Below are positions 1 to 8,363 of a stretch of 64,000 nucleotides of DNA, piece after piece. How positions within the stretch are numbered: the stretch's first letter is position 1; every line of letters begins with the position of its first letter. Made by a program: the position numbers and the translations under genes. A model generated the notes under the pieces. It ran no database searches and was not told the origin of the DNA. It worked only from the letters and a program-made list of their open reading frames with translations. Origin of the DNA: Natranaeroarchaeum aerophilus (GTDB lineage Archaea; Halobacteriota; Halobacteria; Halobacteriales; Natronoarchaeaceae); NCBI RefSeq assembly GCF_023638055.1, contig NZ_JAKRVY010000002.1, forward strand, positions 248,001-312,000. The letters are read 5' to 3'.

Positions 1-1548
1 CCCATCAGTGCCGGACCTGAGCACGAGGCTTCGCGACTGGACGCCACCCTGTCGCTGGTTCTGTGAGACGAGCAAGTAGTCGTCGATGCCGTCGCCGGTG
101 AAGTCGGCGACGACCGGGTCAATAGAACGGATCGAGGGGACGCCCCACTGTCGTTCGGCGTCACCATCGATCGCAATTAGATCGCCGCTGGCAGCGGTAA
201 TCGCGATGTCGTCCCCGGCGGCACCCACGTAGCCGGTCCCGCTACTCGGTCCGCCCCGCGGGTCCGCCCCCGGGACGGTGTCGACCGCAAATGTCGTGGT
301 AACGCTGCCATCGTCAAGTCCCAGCACGTCGACCTGCTGGCCGTCCTCGTCTGGCGGTTCGGGCACCAGTAGCCCTCCGGCTGCCTCGCTATACGCGACG
401 TTCCCAACCCCCTCAAAGTCTATTTCGGTATCCGACCAAACGATATCGCCCGACCCGACATCGAGTCGATGCAGTGCAGTCGTCTCGGGTCGGTAGTTGC
501 GGTTATCCGGCTGTGCCTCGATTTGGACGACAGCGATCAGGGCGTCCTCGGCGACGATCAGCTCGACGTTCTCGAAGTTCGCGTCGCCGGGCAGCGTCGG
601 ATAGCCGGCTCGTTCATCCCCGCGGTAGTAGGTCTCGAGGCTGTCGTCGTCCAGTTCGAGCACCTGTTCGCTCCAGATTGCCGTTCCATCCGAGCGATCC
701 GCGAGGACGACCTGGCCGTCCTCGGTCGAGAGGGCGAGCCGTTCCGCTCCGTCGACCGTTGTCGGCTCGACGCTCCAGACCGAATGCGGGATCTCACCCA
801 TCTGGTCGTGTGTGAACGTCCCCGCGACCTGCTCGTCGTACAGCTCCGTTCCATCCGGATCGAGACCGAGAAGGGTGCCGCCCTGCGTTCCGGCGTAGAG
901 GCGGTCCCCATCGTACGCCAGCTCCCAGACGTTGTGCGAGCGGTCATGTTGCCAAAGCTGCTCGCCGTCCTCGCCGCCCAGAGCGATGATCGACTTGCCA
1001 GCCGCGACGGCGACGTCGTCAGTGCCGTCACCGGTGCGATCGCCGATCGGCGCGGCGTCGAACGCAGGCACCTGTCGGTCGACGAAGCCGAAGTCGTTGC
1101 TATAGACGGTTCGTTCGTGTGACTCGGACCAGATGATCTCGCCGTTCCAAAGATCGACCAGCAGAACGTTCGCAAACTGGTCGTCGTCAGTGAGCACGAC
1201 AACACGGTCATCACCGACGTTGGAGACGTCCTTCACCGGTCGCGTATCGATGTACTGGTCGATCTCACCGTTGTCGATCACGTAGAGCCCCCGGTCGGTT
1301 CCCACCACGACGTTGTCGCCGACGTGGGTAGGCGGCATCGTCACGTCACCCTCGATGGTGGCCGGGATCATCAGTTCCCCGTCCACGGAATGGGCCGGCT
1401 GGTCGATCTGCGCGTCCCATTCTACTGTCGTGTCGGGACCGATCGGTCCGTCTTCACCGTCCGCAGCCAGGACACCGCCAACTGCTGCGCCGAGAAGTAT
1501 CGCGGCGACCACGAAGGCGATCCCGATTATCGCCTGGCGTTTCGACAC
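1..1548 (-). CDS. Membrane-anchored PQQ-like beta-propeller protein (partial)
   Basis: The frame is open from a GTG at 1548 to the window edge, so the C-terminus is missing (516 codons visible). Residues about 5-25 form one hydrophobic segment rich in Ala, Ile and Val, followed by an acidic linker, suggesting an N-terminal membrane anchor with the rest outside the cell. The body is a string of blade-like repeats such as GEIIWSE, GEQLWQHD and GTAIWSE, with Asp/Gly-rich turns (GDRTGDGTDDVAVAAG) typical of BamB/PQQ-like and FG-GAP propellers. Function is not known; a scaffold or binding role is an inference. An in-frame GTG at 1557 is an alternative start. An AT-rich stretch at about 1585-1620 could hold its promoter. 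Confidence 0.75.
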   Translation of the reverse strand, partial: MSKRQAIIGIAFVVAAILLGAAVGGVLAADGEDGPIGPDTTVEWDAQIDQPAHSVDGELMIPATIEGDVTMPPTHVGDNVVVGTDRGLYVIDNGEIDQYIDTRPVKDVSNVGDDRVVVLTDDDQFANVLLVDLWNGEIIWSESHERTVYSNDFGFVDRQVPAFDAAPIGDRTGDGTDDVAVAAGKSIIALGGEDGEQLWQHDRSHNVWELAYDGDRLYAGTQGGTLLGLDPDGTELYDEQVAGTFTHDQMGEIPHSVWSVEPTTVDGAERLALSTEDGQVVLADRSDGTAIWSEQVLELDDDSLETYYRGDERAGYPTLPGDANFENVELIVAEDALIAVVQIEAQPDNRNYRPETTALHRLDVGSGDIVWSDTEIDFEGVGNVAYSEAAGGLLVPEPPDEDGQQVDVLGLDDGSVTTTFAVDTVPGADPRGGPSSGTGYVGAAGDDIAITAASGDLIAIDGDAERQWGVPSIRSIDPVVADFTGDGIDDYLLVSQNQRQGGVQSRSLVLRSGTDG

Positions 1549-1750
1549 GAGTACCACCCCTTCCGGTTCCTAAACATACTAAATCTAAGATAAAGAGTAA
1601 TGTTTATATTTTTCGGTATATTCAAGTGTGGTTACCAGTTAATTATCGTCGGGACCAATGATAGCTACCCGATAGTCGCTACGAGATTGGGATCGAAAAC
1701 GACGGACTTAGGTCGTAACCTATTGGGCCGTCCGGGTTGCATACACGAGT

Positions 1751-3211
1751 ATGACCACGTACGACGCGGACGGGATCACCCTGCACAAGGTTCGGGACTA
1801 CGTCTGGGAGATTCCACAGGAGGACGATATGCGCACCCCGGCGCGCGTGCTCGCCAGCGAGCAGTTGCTCGACGAGATCTCCGAGGACAAGACGCTCCAG
1901 CAGCTAAAAAACGCCACACATCTCCCCGGAATTACCAGACATGCCATCTGTATGCCCGACGGGCACCAGGGTTACGGCTTCCCCGTAGGTGGCGTGGGCG
2001 CACTCGACGCCGAGAACGGCTGTATTTCGCCGGGAGCGGTTGGCTATGACGTGAATTGCGGAGTTCGAATGATGACGACCAGCCTCACGTACGACGACGT
2101 GAAGGGTCACGAAGAGGAGCTCGTCGACTCGCTATTTACCAACGTACCATCAGGTCTTGGCGGCGGCGGCATCGTCGAGAGCGGCATCGATACCATCGAG
2201 GCCATCCTCGACAAGGGCGTCGAGTGGGCCGTCGAGGAGGGTTACGGTGTCGAGGCCGACCTGCTAGCCTGCGAGGACGAAGGTCGGCGTCCCGATGCCG
2301 ACCCCTCGGCGATCTCCCAGAAGGCGAAGGATCGGGGGAAAAACCAGATCGGCAGCCTCGGCAGCGGGAATCACTTCCTCGAAGTCCAGCGCGTTACGGA
2401 CGTCTTCCGCGAGGGCGTCGCCGAGGAGTTCGACCTTCGCGAGGACCAGATCGTCGTCCTCATTCACTGCGGGAGCCGTGGGCTCGGTCACCAGACCTGC
2501 AACGACTACCTCCGTAAGATCGAAAAAACCCACAGCGGGCTCCTGGACCAGTTGCCGGACAAGGAGCTGGCGGCCGCGCCCGCCGGCTCACAGCTCGCCG
2601 AGGAGTACTACGGCGCGATGTGTGCCGCGATCAACTTCGCGTGGGTGAACCGCCAGCTGATCATGCATCGCACGCGGCGGGTGTTCGAGCGCGTCTTCGA
2701 CCGGCCGTGGGAGCAAATGGAGATGGAGTTGCTCTACGACGTGGCCCACAACATCGCCAAGAAGGAGACCCACACCGTCGACGGCGAGGACCGGGAGCTG
2801 TACGTCCACCGGAAGGGCGCTACCAGAGCCTTTCCCGCTGGCCATCCCGAGGTTCCGGCGGCCTATCGTGATGTCGGGCAGCCGGTCATCATCCCCGGCA
2901 GCATGGGCGCGGGCAGCTACGTCCTGCGCGGCGGCGAGCACTCGATGGCAGAGACTTTCGGCTCGACAGCACACGGCGCGGGGCGTCTCATGTCCCGGAC
3001 GCAGGCCAAAAACGAGTTCTGGGGCGGCGACGTTCAGGACGATCTGCGCGAGACTCAGCAGGTGTATGTGAAAGCACAGAGCGGGGCAACAGTGGCAGAG
3101 GAGGCACCCGGCGTCTACAAGGATGTCGACGAAGTCGTCCGGGTCTCGGACGCGCTCGGGATCGGCGACAAAGTCGCCCGGACGTTCCCCGTGTGCAATA
3201 TCAAAGGATAG
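1751..3211 (+). CDS. rtcB: RtcB family 3'-phosphate RNA ligase
   Basis: 486 residues, the usual archaeal length. RtcB joins a 2',3'-cyclic phosphate or 3'-phosphate end to a 5'-OH end using GTP and Mn2+; in archaea it seals tRNA exons after splicing. Family hallmarks are visible: CMPDGHQGYGFPVGG near residue 67, GAVGYDVNCGVR near 95 (with the metal-binding Cys), SGNHFLEV near 206, HCGSRGLGHQ near 240 (His ligands), and GSMGAGSYVLRG followed by a GSTAHGAGR motif near 385-415 that contains the guanylylated-His region. The start ATG is preceded by a small inverted repeat TAGGT-N4-ACCTA at 1709-1722, close to where a promoter would lie. No archease gene is adjacent. Confidence 0.95.
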   Translation: MTTYDADGITLHKVRDYVWEIPQEDDMRTPARVLASEQLLDEISEDKTLQQLKNATHLPGITRHAICMPDGHQGYGFPVGGVGALDAENGCISPGAVGYDVNCGVRMMTTSLTYDDVKGHEEELVDSLFTNVPSGLGGGGIVESGIDTIEAILDKGVEWAVEEGYGVEADLLACEDEGRRPDADPSAISQKAKDRGKNQIGSLGSGNHFLEVQRVTDVFREGVAEEFDLREDQIVVLIHCGSRGLGHQTCNDYLRKIEKTHSGLLDQLPDKELAAAPAGSQLAEEYYGAMCAAINFAWVNRQLIMHRTRRVFERVFDRPWEQMEMELLYDVAHNIAKKETHTVDGEDRELYVHRKGATRAFPAGHPEVPAAYRDVGQPVIIPGSMGAGSYVLRGGEHSMAETFGSTAHGAGRLMSRTQAKNEFWGGDVQDDLRETQQVYVKAQSGATVAEEAPGVYKDVDEVVRVSDALGIGDKVARTFPVCNIKG

Positions 3212-3223
3212 CGATCCCCTCGC

Positions 3224-4117
3224 CTACGCCCGCGTCCGGAGGTAGTGAAACACATACGTCTGGACGTAGCCCGCGTAGTTGTCGCCGTCGCCGACGCCGA
3301 ACCGACGCCGAATCGCCCGCGAGGTGTCGGCGTAGTTGCCGCGGTCACAGTCGGGAAAGTACTCCTCAATTGCGGTTTTGATCCACGTATCCAGCGGTAC
3401 CGCCTCAAGATAGTCAAGCGAGAACAACAGGACACAGTCAGCGACTTTGTCACCGACGCCGACGAACCGGGTGAGACTCTCACGGGCGTCCTCGTAGGGG
3501 AGGCCGATGGCTTCGGTCGGCTCGGCCTCGCCGTCGGCGACCATCTCCGCCGTCCGCACCACGTACGGCGCACGATAGCCCAGTCCGAGCTCTCGGAGCT
3601 CGGACTCGGTTGCGACCGCGAGTTCCTCGGGTGTCGGGAAGGCATGATACGTCCGGCCGTCAAACGCGATCTCTCGACCGTATTCGCGGGCCAGCGTCGT
3701 CGTCATCGAGTGGATGCGCTCGACGCGCATCTGCTGGGAGAGAATGAACGAGATCAGCGTCGGAAACGGCGGGTCGTCGACGAGTCGCAGCCCCTTTGCG
3801 TACTCGTAGGCCTCGCCGAGCATCGGCTCGTCGGGCGCGGCCGCGAAGATCCCTTGCAAGTCGTCGTCGAGTCGCAACAGCTCCGTGACCAGCCCCTCGG
3901 CGTCCGTGCTGGCGTGCCACTCGATCGCAGCATCGGTCTGTCTGACCCGGATCACATCGCCGTCGACGAAGGTGTAGTACCAGGGAGAGCCCTCGCTATC
4001 GTTCTCGTACATCCGTCCGTCCTCGCGCCGCCAGAGATACGACTGGCCGCTTTCGAGCGTGACGTGAAGATCCATTCCGCCAGACAACGAGGCCGTCGGT
4101 ATCGCACCCGTGGGCAT
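3224..4117 (-). CDS. ogg: OGG1-type DNA glycosylase/AP lyase
   Basis: 297 residues, convergent with rtcB with a 12 bp gap. The protein has the 8-oxoguanine glycosylase layout: an N-terminal beta domain (LESGQSYLWRRED, residues 21-33), an all-helical middle, and a helix-hairpin-helix GPD motif. In that motif FVGVGDKVADCVLLFSLD (218-235) supplies the catalytic lysine K224, matching human OGG1 K249, and VPLDTW supplies D243, so both residues for glycosylase and beta-lyase chemistry are present. It should remove oxidised guanine from DNA. A second Met at residue 15 (start 4075) would give a shorter N-terminus and cannot be excluded. Confidence 0.88.
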   Translation of the reverse strand: MPTGAIPTASLSGGMDLHVTLESGQSYLWRREDGRMYENDSEGSPWYYTFVDGDVIRVRQTDAAIEWHASTDAEGLVTELLRLDDDLQGIFAAAPDEPMLGEAYEYAKGLRLVDDPPFPTLISFILSQQMRVERIHSMTTTLAREYGREIAFDGRTYHAFPTPEELAVATESELRELGLGYRAPYVVRTAEMVADGEAEPTEAIGLPYEDARESLTRFVGVGDKVADCVLLFSLDYLEAVPLDTWIKTAIEEYFPDCDRGNYADTSRAIRRRFGVGDGDNYAGYVQTYVFHYLRTRA

Positions 4118-4164
4118 TACCGGAAGGGTAGGACGAGGGGGGCTTGTGGGTTTCGAGTCGACCG

Positions 4165-4301
4165 CTGTAGTGTTATATTGTATAGAACGTCACAATGTTA
4201 CAGCACGATATCGCAGCACTGTCGGTAGCCCGCCCCCGAGCACAGCGCCCGCCTCCCGCAGTCGGTGGATTCAAGCGCCCGCTGGCTGAACTACCGACAC
4301 G
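4165..4301 (+). promoter_or_regulatory. cysS promoter and leader with long-range inverted repeat
   Basis: A TATA-like TTATATT lies at 4173-4179, predicting transcription from about 4200 and an untranslated leader near 100 nt, which is long for a haloarchaeon. Inside the leader TGTCGGTAG at 4220-4228 is perfectly complementary to CTACCGACA at 4291-4299, which ends two bases before the cysS ATG. Pairing would place the start codon at the base of a stem. The loop of 62 nt does not fold as a tRNA or T-box that I can recognise. Confidence 0.45.
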
Positions 4302-5741
4302 ATGACGCTGCAGGTCACGAACTCCCTGACGGGCGAGACGGAGCCGTTCGAGCCACAGGATCCCGACTCGGTGCTCCTGTACTACTGTGGCCTGACGGTC
4401 TCTGACCTCCCACATCTCGGTCACGCCCGTTCGTGGGTCCACGTCGACGTGATGCATCGCTGGCTGGAGCAGCTGGGCTACGACGTCCGCCACGTAGAGA
4501 ACTTCACGGACGTTAACGAGAAGATCGTCGCCAGAACCGGCGAGGAGTTTGGCGACACCGAACCAGAGGTCGCTCGTCACTTCGTCGGCGAGACGATCGA
4601 GGACATGCGCTCACTCAACCTCAAGCGTGCCGACGTCTACCCCCGTGTCAGCGAGCACGTCCCCGAGATCATCGACCTCGTCGAGACCCTGCTTGAGCGT
4701 GGCTACGCCTACGAGGCAAACGGCTCCGTGTACTTCGACGTCTCGACGTTCGAGGAGTACGGCAAGCTCTCGAACCAGGACCTCGACGAGATCGAATCAC
4801 AGGGCGACCCTGACGAACGCTCGGAGAAGCACAACGCCGCCGACTTCGCGCTCTGGAAGGCGGGCGAGGCCCACCCGGACGACGCCGCCCCTGGCGGGCA
4901 GACCTGGGACTCGCCGTGGGGCGAGGGACGCCCCGGCTGGCACATCGAATGTTCGGCGATGAGCACGACCCATCTGGACGACTCGATCGACATCCACGTC
5001 GGCGGCCAGGACCTGATCTTCCCCCATCACGAAAACGAGATCGCCCAGAGCGAGGCCGCGACCGGCGAACGCTTCGCCAGCTACTGGCTCCACGTCAACC
5101 TGCTCGAAACCGAGGGCGAGAAGATGTCCTCCAGCCTGGAGAACTTCTTTACCGTCCGCAACGCGGTACGCGAGTTCGGCCCGAACGCCATCCGGATGTT
5201 CCTGCTGTCGGCGGCCTTCGACAGCAAACAGACCTACAGCGAGGCGGCCCTCGATGAGGCTGTCGAGCGCTGGGAGCGCCTCGACCGTGGCTACCGGACC
5301 GCCGTCGAGGCCGCCGACAGCCCCGACGCCGGGACGAAAGTCGTCGACGAACAGCTCCGCGCCACCGTCGAAGATGCCCGGAAGGAGTTCGAGGCCGCGA
5401 TGAACGATAACTTCAACACCCGGGAGGCGATTGCCGCGCTCTTGGAAATCGCCAGTGCGGTGAACAAACACACAGAGGGCAAACGGTACGACTATCAGGG
5501 CCTCACCGATGCCATCGACGCCTTCGAGACGCTCGGCGGCGAGGCACTGGGCTTCGCCTTCGACGGCGACACGGGCGGTGACGTCCGACTCGCCGAGGAA
5601 CTGGTTGAACTCGTGCTGGACGTCCGCGAGGACGAACGCGCGGCAGGGAACTACGAGCGGGCTGACGCGCTTCGGGACGATTTAGAGGGACTCGGGATTA
5701 CGGTCGAGGATTCCGACGATGGTGTGGAGTACCGGTTTTAG
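4302..5741 (+). CDS. cysS: Cysteinyl-tRNA synthetase
   Basis: 479 residues, class I aminoacyl-tRNA synthetase that charges tRNA-Cys in the cytoplasm. The Zn-binding Cys of YYCGLTV is at 29, the HIGH signature appears as HLGH at 38-41, the zinc and cysteine-specificity segment shows GWHIECSAMS and FPHHENEIAQSEA, and the KMSKS loop reads KMSSS (274-278), a variant that keeps the first lysine. The C-terminal helical anticodon-binding region ends with EERAAGNYERADALRDDL-type sequence normal for the family. It has its own leader with an inverted repeat. The stop codon overlaps the stop of the converging pilin-like gene by four bases (TTAG). Confidence 0.96.
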   Translation: MTLQVTNSLTGETEPFEPQDPDSVLLYYCGLTVSDLPHLGHARSWVHVDVMHRWLEQLGYDVRHVENFTDVNEKIVARTGEEFGDTEPEVARHFVGETIEDMRSLNLKRADVYPRVSEHVPEIIDLVETLLERGYAYEANGSVYFDVSTFEEYGKLSNQDLDEIESQGDPDERSEKHNAADFALWKAGEAHPDDAAPGGQTWDSPWGEGRPGWHIECSAMSTTHLDDSIDIHVGGQDLIFPHHENEIAQSEAATGERFASYWLHVNLLETEGEKMSSSLENFFTVRNAVREFGPNAIRMFLLSAAFDSKQTYSEAALDEAVERWERLDRGYRTAVEAADSPDAGTKVVDEQLRATVEDARKEFEAAMNDNFNTREAIAALLEIASAVNKHTEGKRYDYQGLTDAIDAFETLGGEALGFAFDGDTGGDVRLAEELVELVLDVREDERAAGNYERADALRDDLEGLGITVEDSDDGVEYRF

Positions 5742-8245
5742 CTGATCACGATCTCGTCGACACCGACGTCGACGTTGCCTGTGCCATCACCGGCTCCGCC
5801 ACTCACGTCACTCGTTTCCGTATTGACCGTCCGTTGTTCGCCATCGAGCGTTGGATCGCTGTGGAGCGGGTCCTCGTTTTCGACATACGACTCGCCGGGA
5901 TCAACCTCGACGTACCCGATGACGTCGTTGAAGTTGGGGTCGCCAGTTTCGGACTGTGCAGTGTGCCGGTAATCCTGCGCGATGTCCCACGCTGCTTGGT
6001 TGGCGAGTGTCTGATCGTCCGAATTGAATGTATCCGAGTAGTCACCGTCGTAACCGTTCGGATGGTCATATTCGTCCGCTAGTTCGGTCTGGTCCATCGT
6101 TACTTCCATCATAAACGCGAAGTCTTGGGCGCCAAGCTGGAGCTCCCCGTTCTCCAGTTCTATGTCTTCGGTTCCGTCGTCGAATACCTCCTGTACACTG
6201 CGCTGCCGGTCGAATCCTTCCTCAATATCCGGCAGCTCATTACGCGTTTGGTCCCGTGTCATAATGAACCCGGCGTCAGGATCAACGTCACCGTCTGTAA
6301 CATCTGCCGTTATCGGTTCTCCGAAATCAGTGCATTCGTAGTGGTCGTAACCACGGTTTTCGTACTGGTCGCTTCCTACGTACTGGTAATTGTCACATGT
6401 CCAGTACGTCGCTTCGATTGAAACTGATCCTTCTTCGATCGATTCCTCGAAGTTATATACGTTTTCCTGAGTGCCGAAAGTATTCAAGTTGAAATCCTCC
6501 ATCTGCTCTCCGGGACCAGTATCATGTGGATCATCATACGCTATCTCTTCGACAGAGCCGTCTGGCATGAACCGATATCGGGTGTCACCAACGACAGCAG
6601 AGGCAGTTACAGCACCCCACTGCTTTTGCCAATTGCCCCACCAGTCCTGCCCTTCTGCCGAGATTTCCGTCCCAATTAAGTTCACGCCAACATCAGTGGG
6701 TTCATTAACGACGATTTCACCGGGCTCCGTACCTACACCGTCGCCTGCATTCAATTCGAAGGTCCCACTGGCAATACTTTCGTCGGAATTATTATTTTGC
6801 GCAGAGGGGAAGTTCGTATCGGAGACATCGACTGTGTACTCGTACTCGCCGTACGGTAGCCGACTCTGGTTGATATCCATTTCGTAGGTTGACTCCTCCC
6901 AGGAGAGCTGTGAGACGTCATCGAGAGTTCGTTCTTCGGAGATTTCGACCTCGCCGTCTTCGCTCTCACCTTCGAGCAGAAACGTGATATCGTAGTCTCG
7001 ACTGTCGCCTGCAATATTAGTGAAGTCGGCAGTCACGACGCCCGATTCTGCATCGTAGCTGTGATCTTCGATCCGAAGGAACTCCCACTCGTAGCTGAAC
7101 AGGAAACTACCGGTCCCACTATCGTCTGCGGTCTCGATCTCGAACTCGTATTCGTCGTACTGATCGATATTCTGGTGTTTCTTATTGTTAATCCCATCGA
7201 CGTCGCGTAGTTCCGTATCATTGCCTTGGGTTTTGAATGTGAAGTGGCTTGTCTCAGTATCTCCCGGCGACAGATCGTTTATTGATTCGCGGTCGGAAGC
7301 AGAATCAGCAATCGTCATATCGACATCGGTGTCTCCCTCTGTATTACCGACGTTCTTCACTTTCACTTCGACTTCGAGGCTATCGCCATATTCAACGTTT
7401 GGGGTTATCGTATCAATCGATTCGATATTAAACGTCGGCGACTGCTCAACCGCCAACTCTTCGATCGCAACTCGGAGTACGCCAGCCTCTCGATCGTGAT
7501 AGTATTTTACATCCTCATGATCGAGATCACTATGTCGATCGAGTGCCTCTTCCCACGCCTGATAATACTCGGTTTCGATCTCAATGACGATATCGTCACC
7601 TGAATCGGTACCATCGTGCTCCAGAACGTCGCGTAGTTCTGACTCGTCGATGGAGCTTGCTCCAGGGCCTTCCGAGTGGGCGGTGAGGTCATTTCCGGAG
7701 ATCTGCGAGGAGTCATCCACGTTTGTCAACGAGACATCGAGACCGAGTGTCTCGTCGTATGAGAACCGGAATTGGGGTGCGGACTGGACCGAGGTATGAT
7801 CGTTCGAGACGCGCCACTGGCCCCCTCCTTCATAGACGAATCGCTCGTCGGTACCGTCAACGTGGTACTCGACAGCATTTATATTAATCTCGTACGGGGT
7901 CGTTGTTTCTTCCCAAGCAGTATTGTAGTTGTCCTCATTGAAATCAACGTCTGCCCGTTTGAATTCGATAGTTGTGGTTCCCGTTTTCAATTCAGCCGAG
8001 CCGTCCATATCGGGTAACCCTTGCGGATCGCCGGACTCAACAGCCTGATGCAGTTGTTGTGACGTGACATCAAAGCTCTGTTGCGTTTGTTCGATCTCCG
8101 TCTCAGTTTGAATCGTCTCCATCAGACTCATACCAGCGATCACAGTGAGCGTCGCTGCCATCGCGACGAGGCCGAACAACAATATTACGGCAACGACGGG
8201 AGTAATACCCCGGTCTTCCCGGTTTGTTAGAGACTCCCAATTCAT
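5738..8245 (-). CDS. Large type IV pilin-like surface protein with CARDB-like region
   Basis: 835 residues. Residues 10-33 (DRGITPVVAVILLFGLVAMA) match the haloarchaeal class III/type IV pilin signal: a charged head, Gly before the processing site and one hydrophobic helix, so cleavage by the PibD-type peptidase and insertion in a pilus or pilus-like anchor is expected. Most pilins are 100-200 residues; this one is four to eight times longer. A region near 275-345 (VEVKVKNVGNTEGDTDV, then LSPGDTETSHFTFKT) looks like a CARDB/alpha-galactosidase NEW3-type Ig-like adhesion module; other beta-rich segments follow. Codon choice is AT-richer than neighbours, with many ATT/AAT and AGA-free but TCT/TAT codons, suggesting a variable or acquired gene. 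Function beyond surface display is unknown. Confidence 0.72.
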   Translation of the reverse strand: MNWESLTNREDRGITPVVAVILLFGLVAMAATLTVIAGMSLMETIQTETEIEQTQQSFDVTSQQLHQAVESGDPQGLPDMDGSAELKTGTTTIEFKRADVDFNEDNYNTAWEETTTPYEININAVEYHVDGTDERFVYEGGGQWRVSNDHTSVQSAPQFRFSYDETLGLDVSLTNVDDSSQISGNDLTAHSEGPGASSIDESELRDVLEHDGTDSGDDIVIEIETEYYQAWEEALDRHSDLDHEDVKYYHDREAGVLRVAIEELAVEQSPTFNIESIDTITPNVEYGDSLEVEVKVKNVGNTEGDTDVDMTIADSASDRESINDLSPGDTETSHFTFKTQGNDTELRDVDGINNKKHQNIDQYDEYEFEIETADDSGTGSFLFSYEWEFLRIEDHSYDAESGVVTADFTNIAGDSRDYDITFLLEGESEDGEVEISEERTLDDVSQLSWEESTYEMDINQSRLPYGEYEYTVDVSDTNFPSAQNNNSDESIASGTFELNAGDGVGTEPGEIVVNEPTDVGVNLIGTEISAEGQDWWGNWQKQWGAVTASAVVGDTRYRFMPDGSVEEIAYDDPHDTGPGEQMEDFNLNTFGTQENVYNFEESIEEGSVSIEATYWTCDNYQYVGSDQYENRGYDHYECTDFGEPITADVTDGDVDPDAGFIMTRDQTRNELPDIEEGFDRQRSVQEVFDDGTEDIELENGELQLGAQDFAFMMEVTMDQTELADEYDHPNGYDGDYSDTFNSDDQTLANQAAWDIAQDYRHTAQSETGDPNFNDVIGYVEVDPGESYVENEDPLHSDPTLDGEQRTVNTETSDVSGGAGDGTGNVDVGVDEIVIS

Positions 8246-8294
8246 GTTGATGATATGTTTACTCTTATATTACTAAAATATTTCGAAGTGTGAA

Positions 8295-8342
8295 AATTAC
8301 GTCTGACGCGCTAAATATAGTGGCTGCATTAGTAACGTAATT
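8295..8342. repeat. 8 bp inverted repeat upstream of pilin-like gene
   Basis: AATTACGT at 8295-8302 is the exact inverse of ACGTAATT at 8335-8342, spaced by 32 bases, in the 118 bp between the XPB-type helicase and the pilin-like gene. The likely pilin promoter is the AT-rich TACTAAAATAT at about 8271-8281 (read on the minus strand), so the repeat lies just upstream of it. It may be an operator or part of a helicase terminator; nothing else is evident here. Confidence 0.3.
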
Positions 8343-8363
8343 CGGAACCGTCGGTCGAAAACA

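Noticed and set aside
4200-4301. T-box or tRNA-like element in the cysS leader
   Set aside because: The long stem resembles an acceptor arm and a TTCAAGC sequence appears, but no T-arm, anticodon arm or T-box specifier or antiterminator bulge can be formed.
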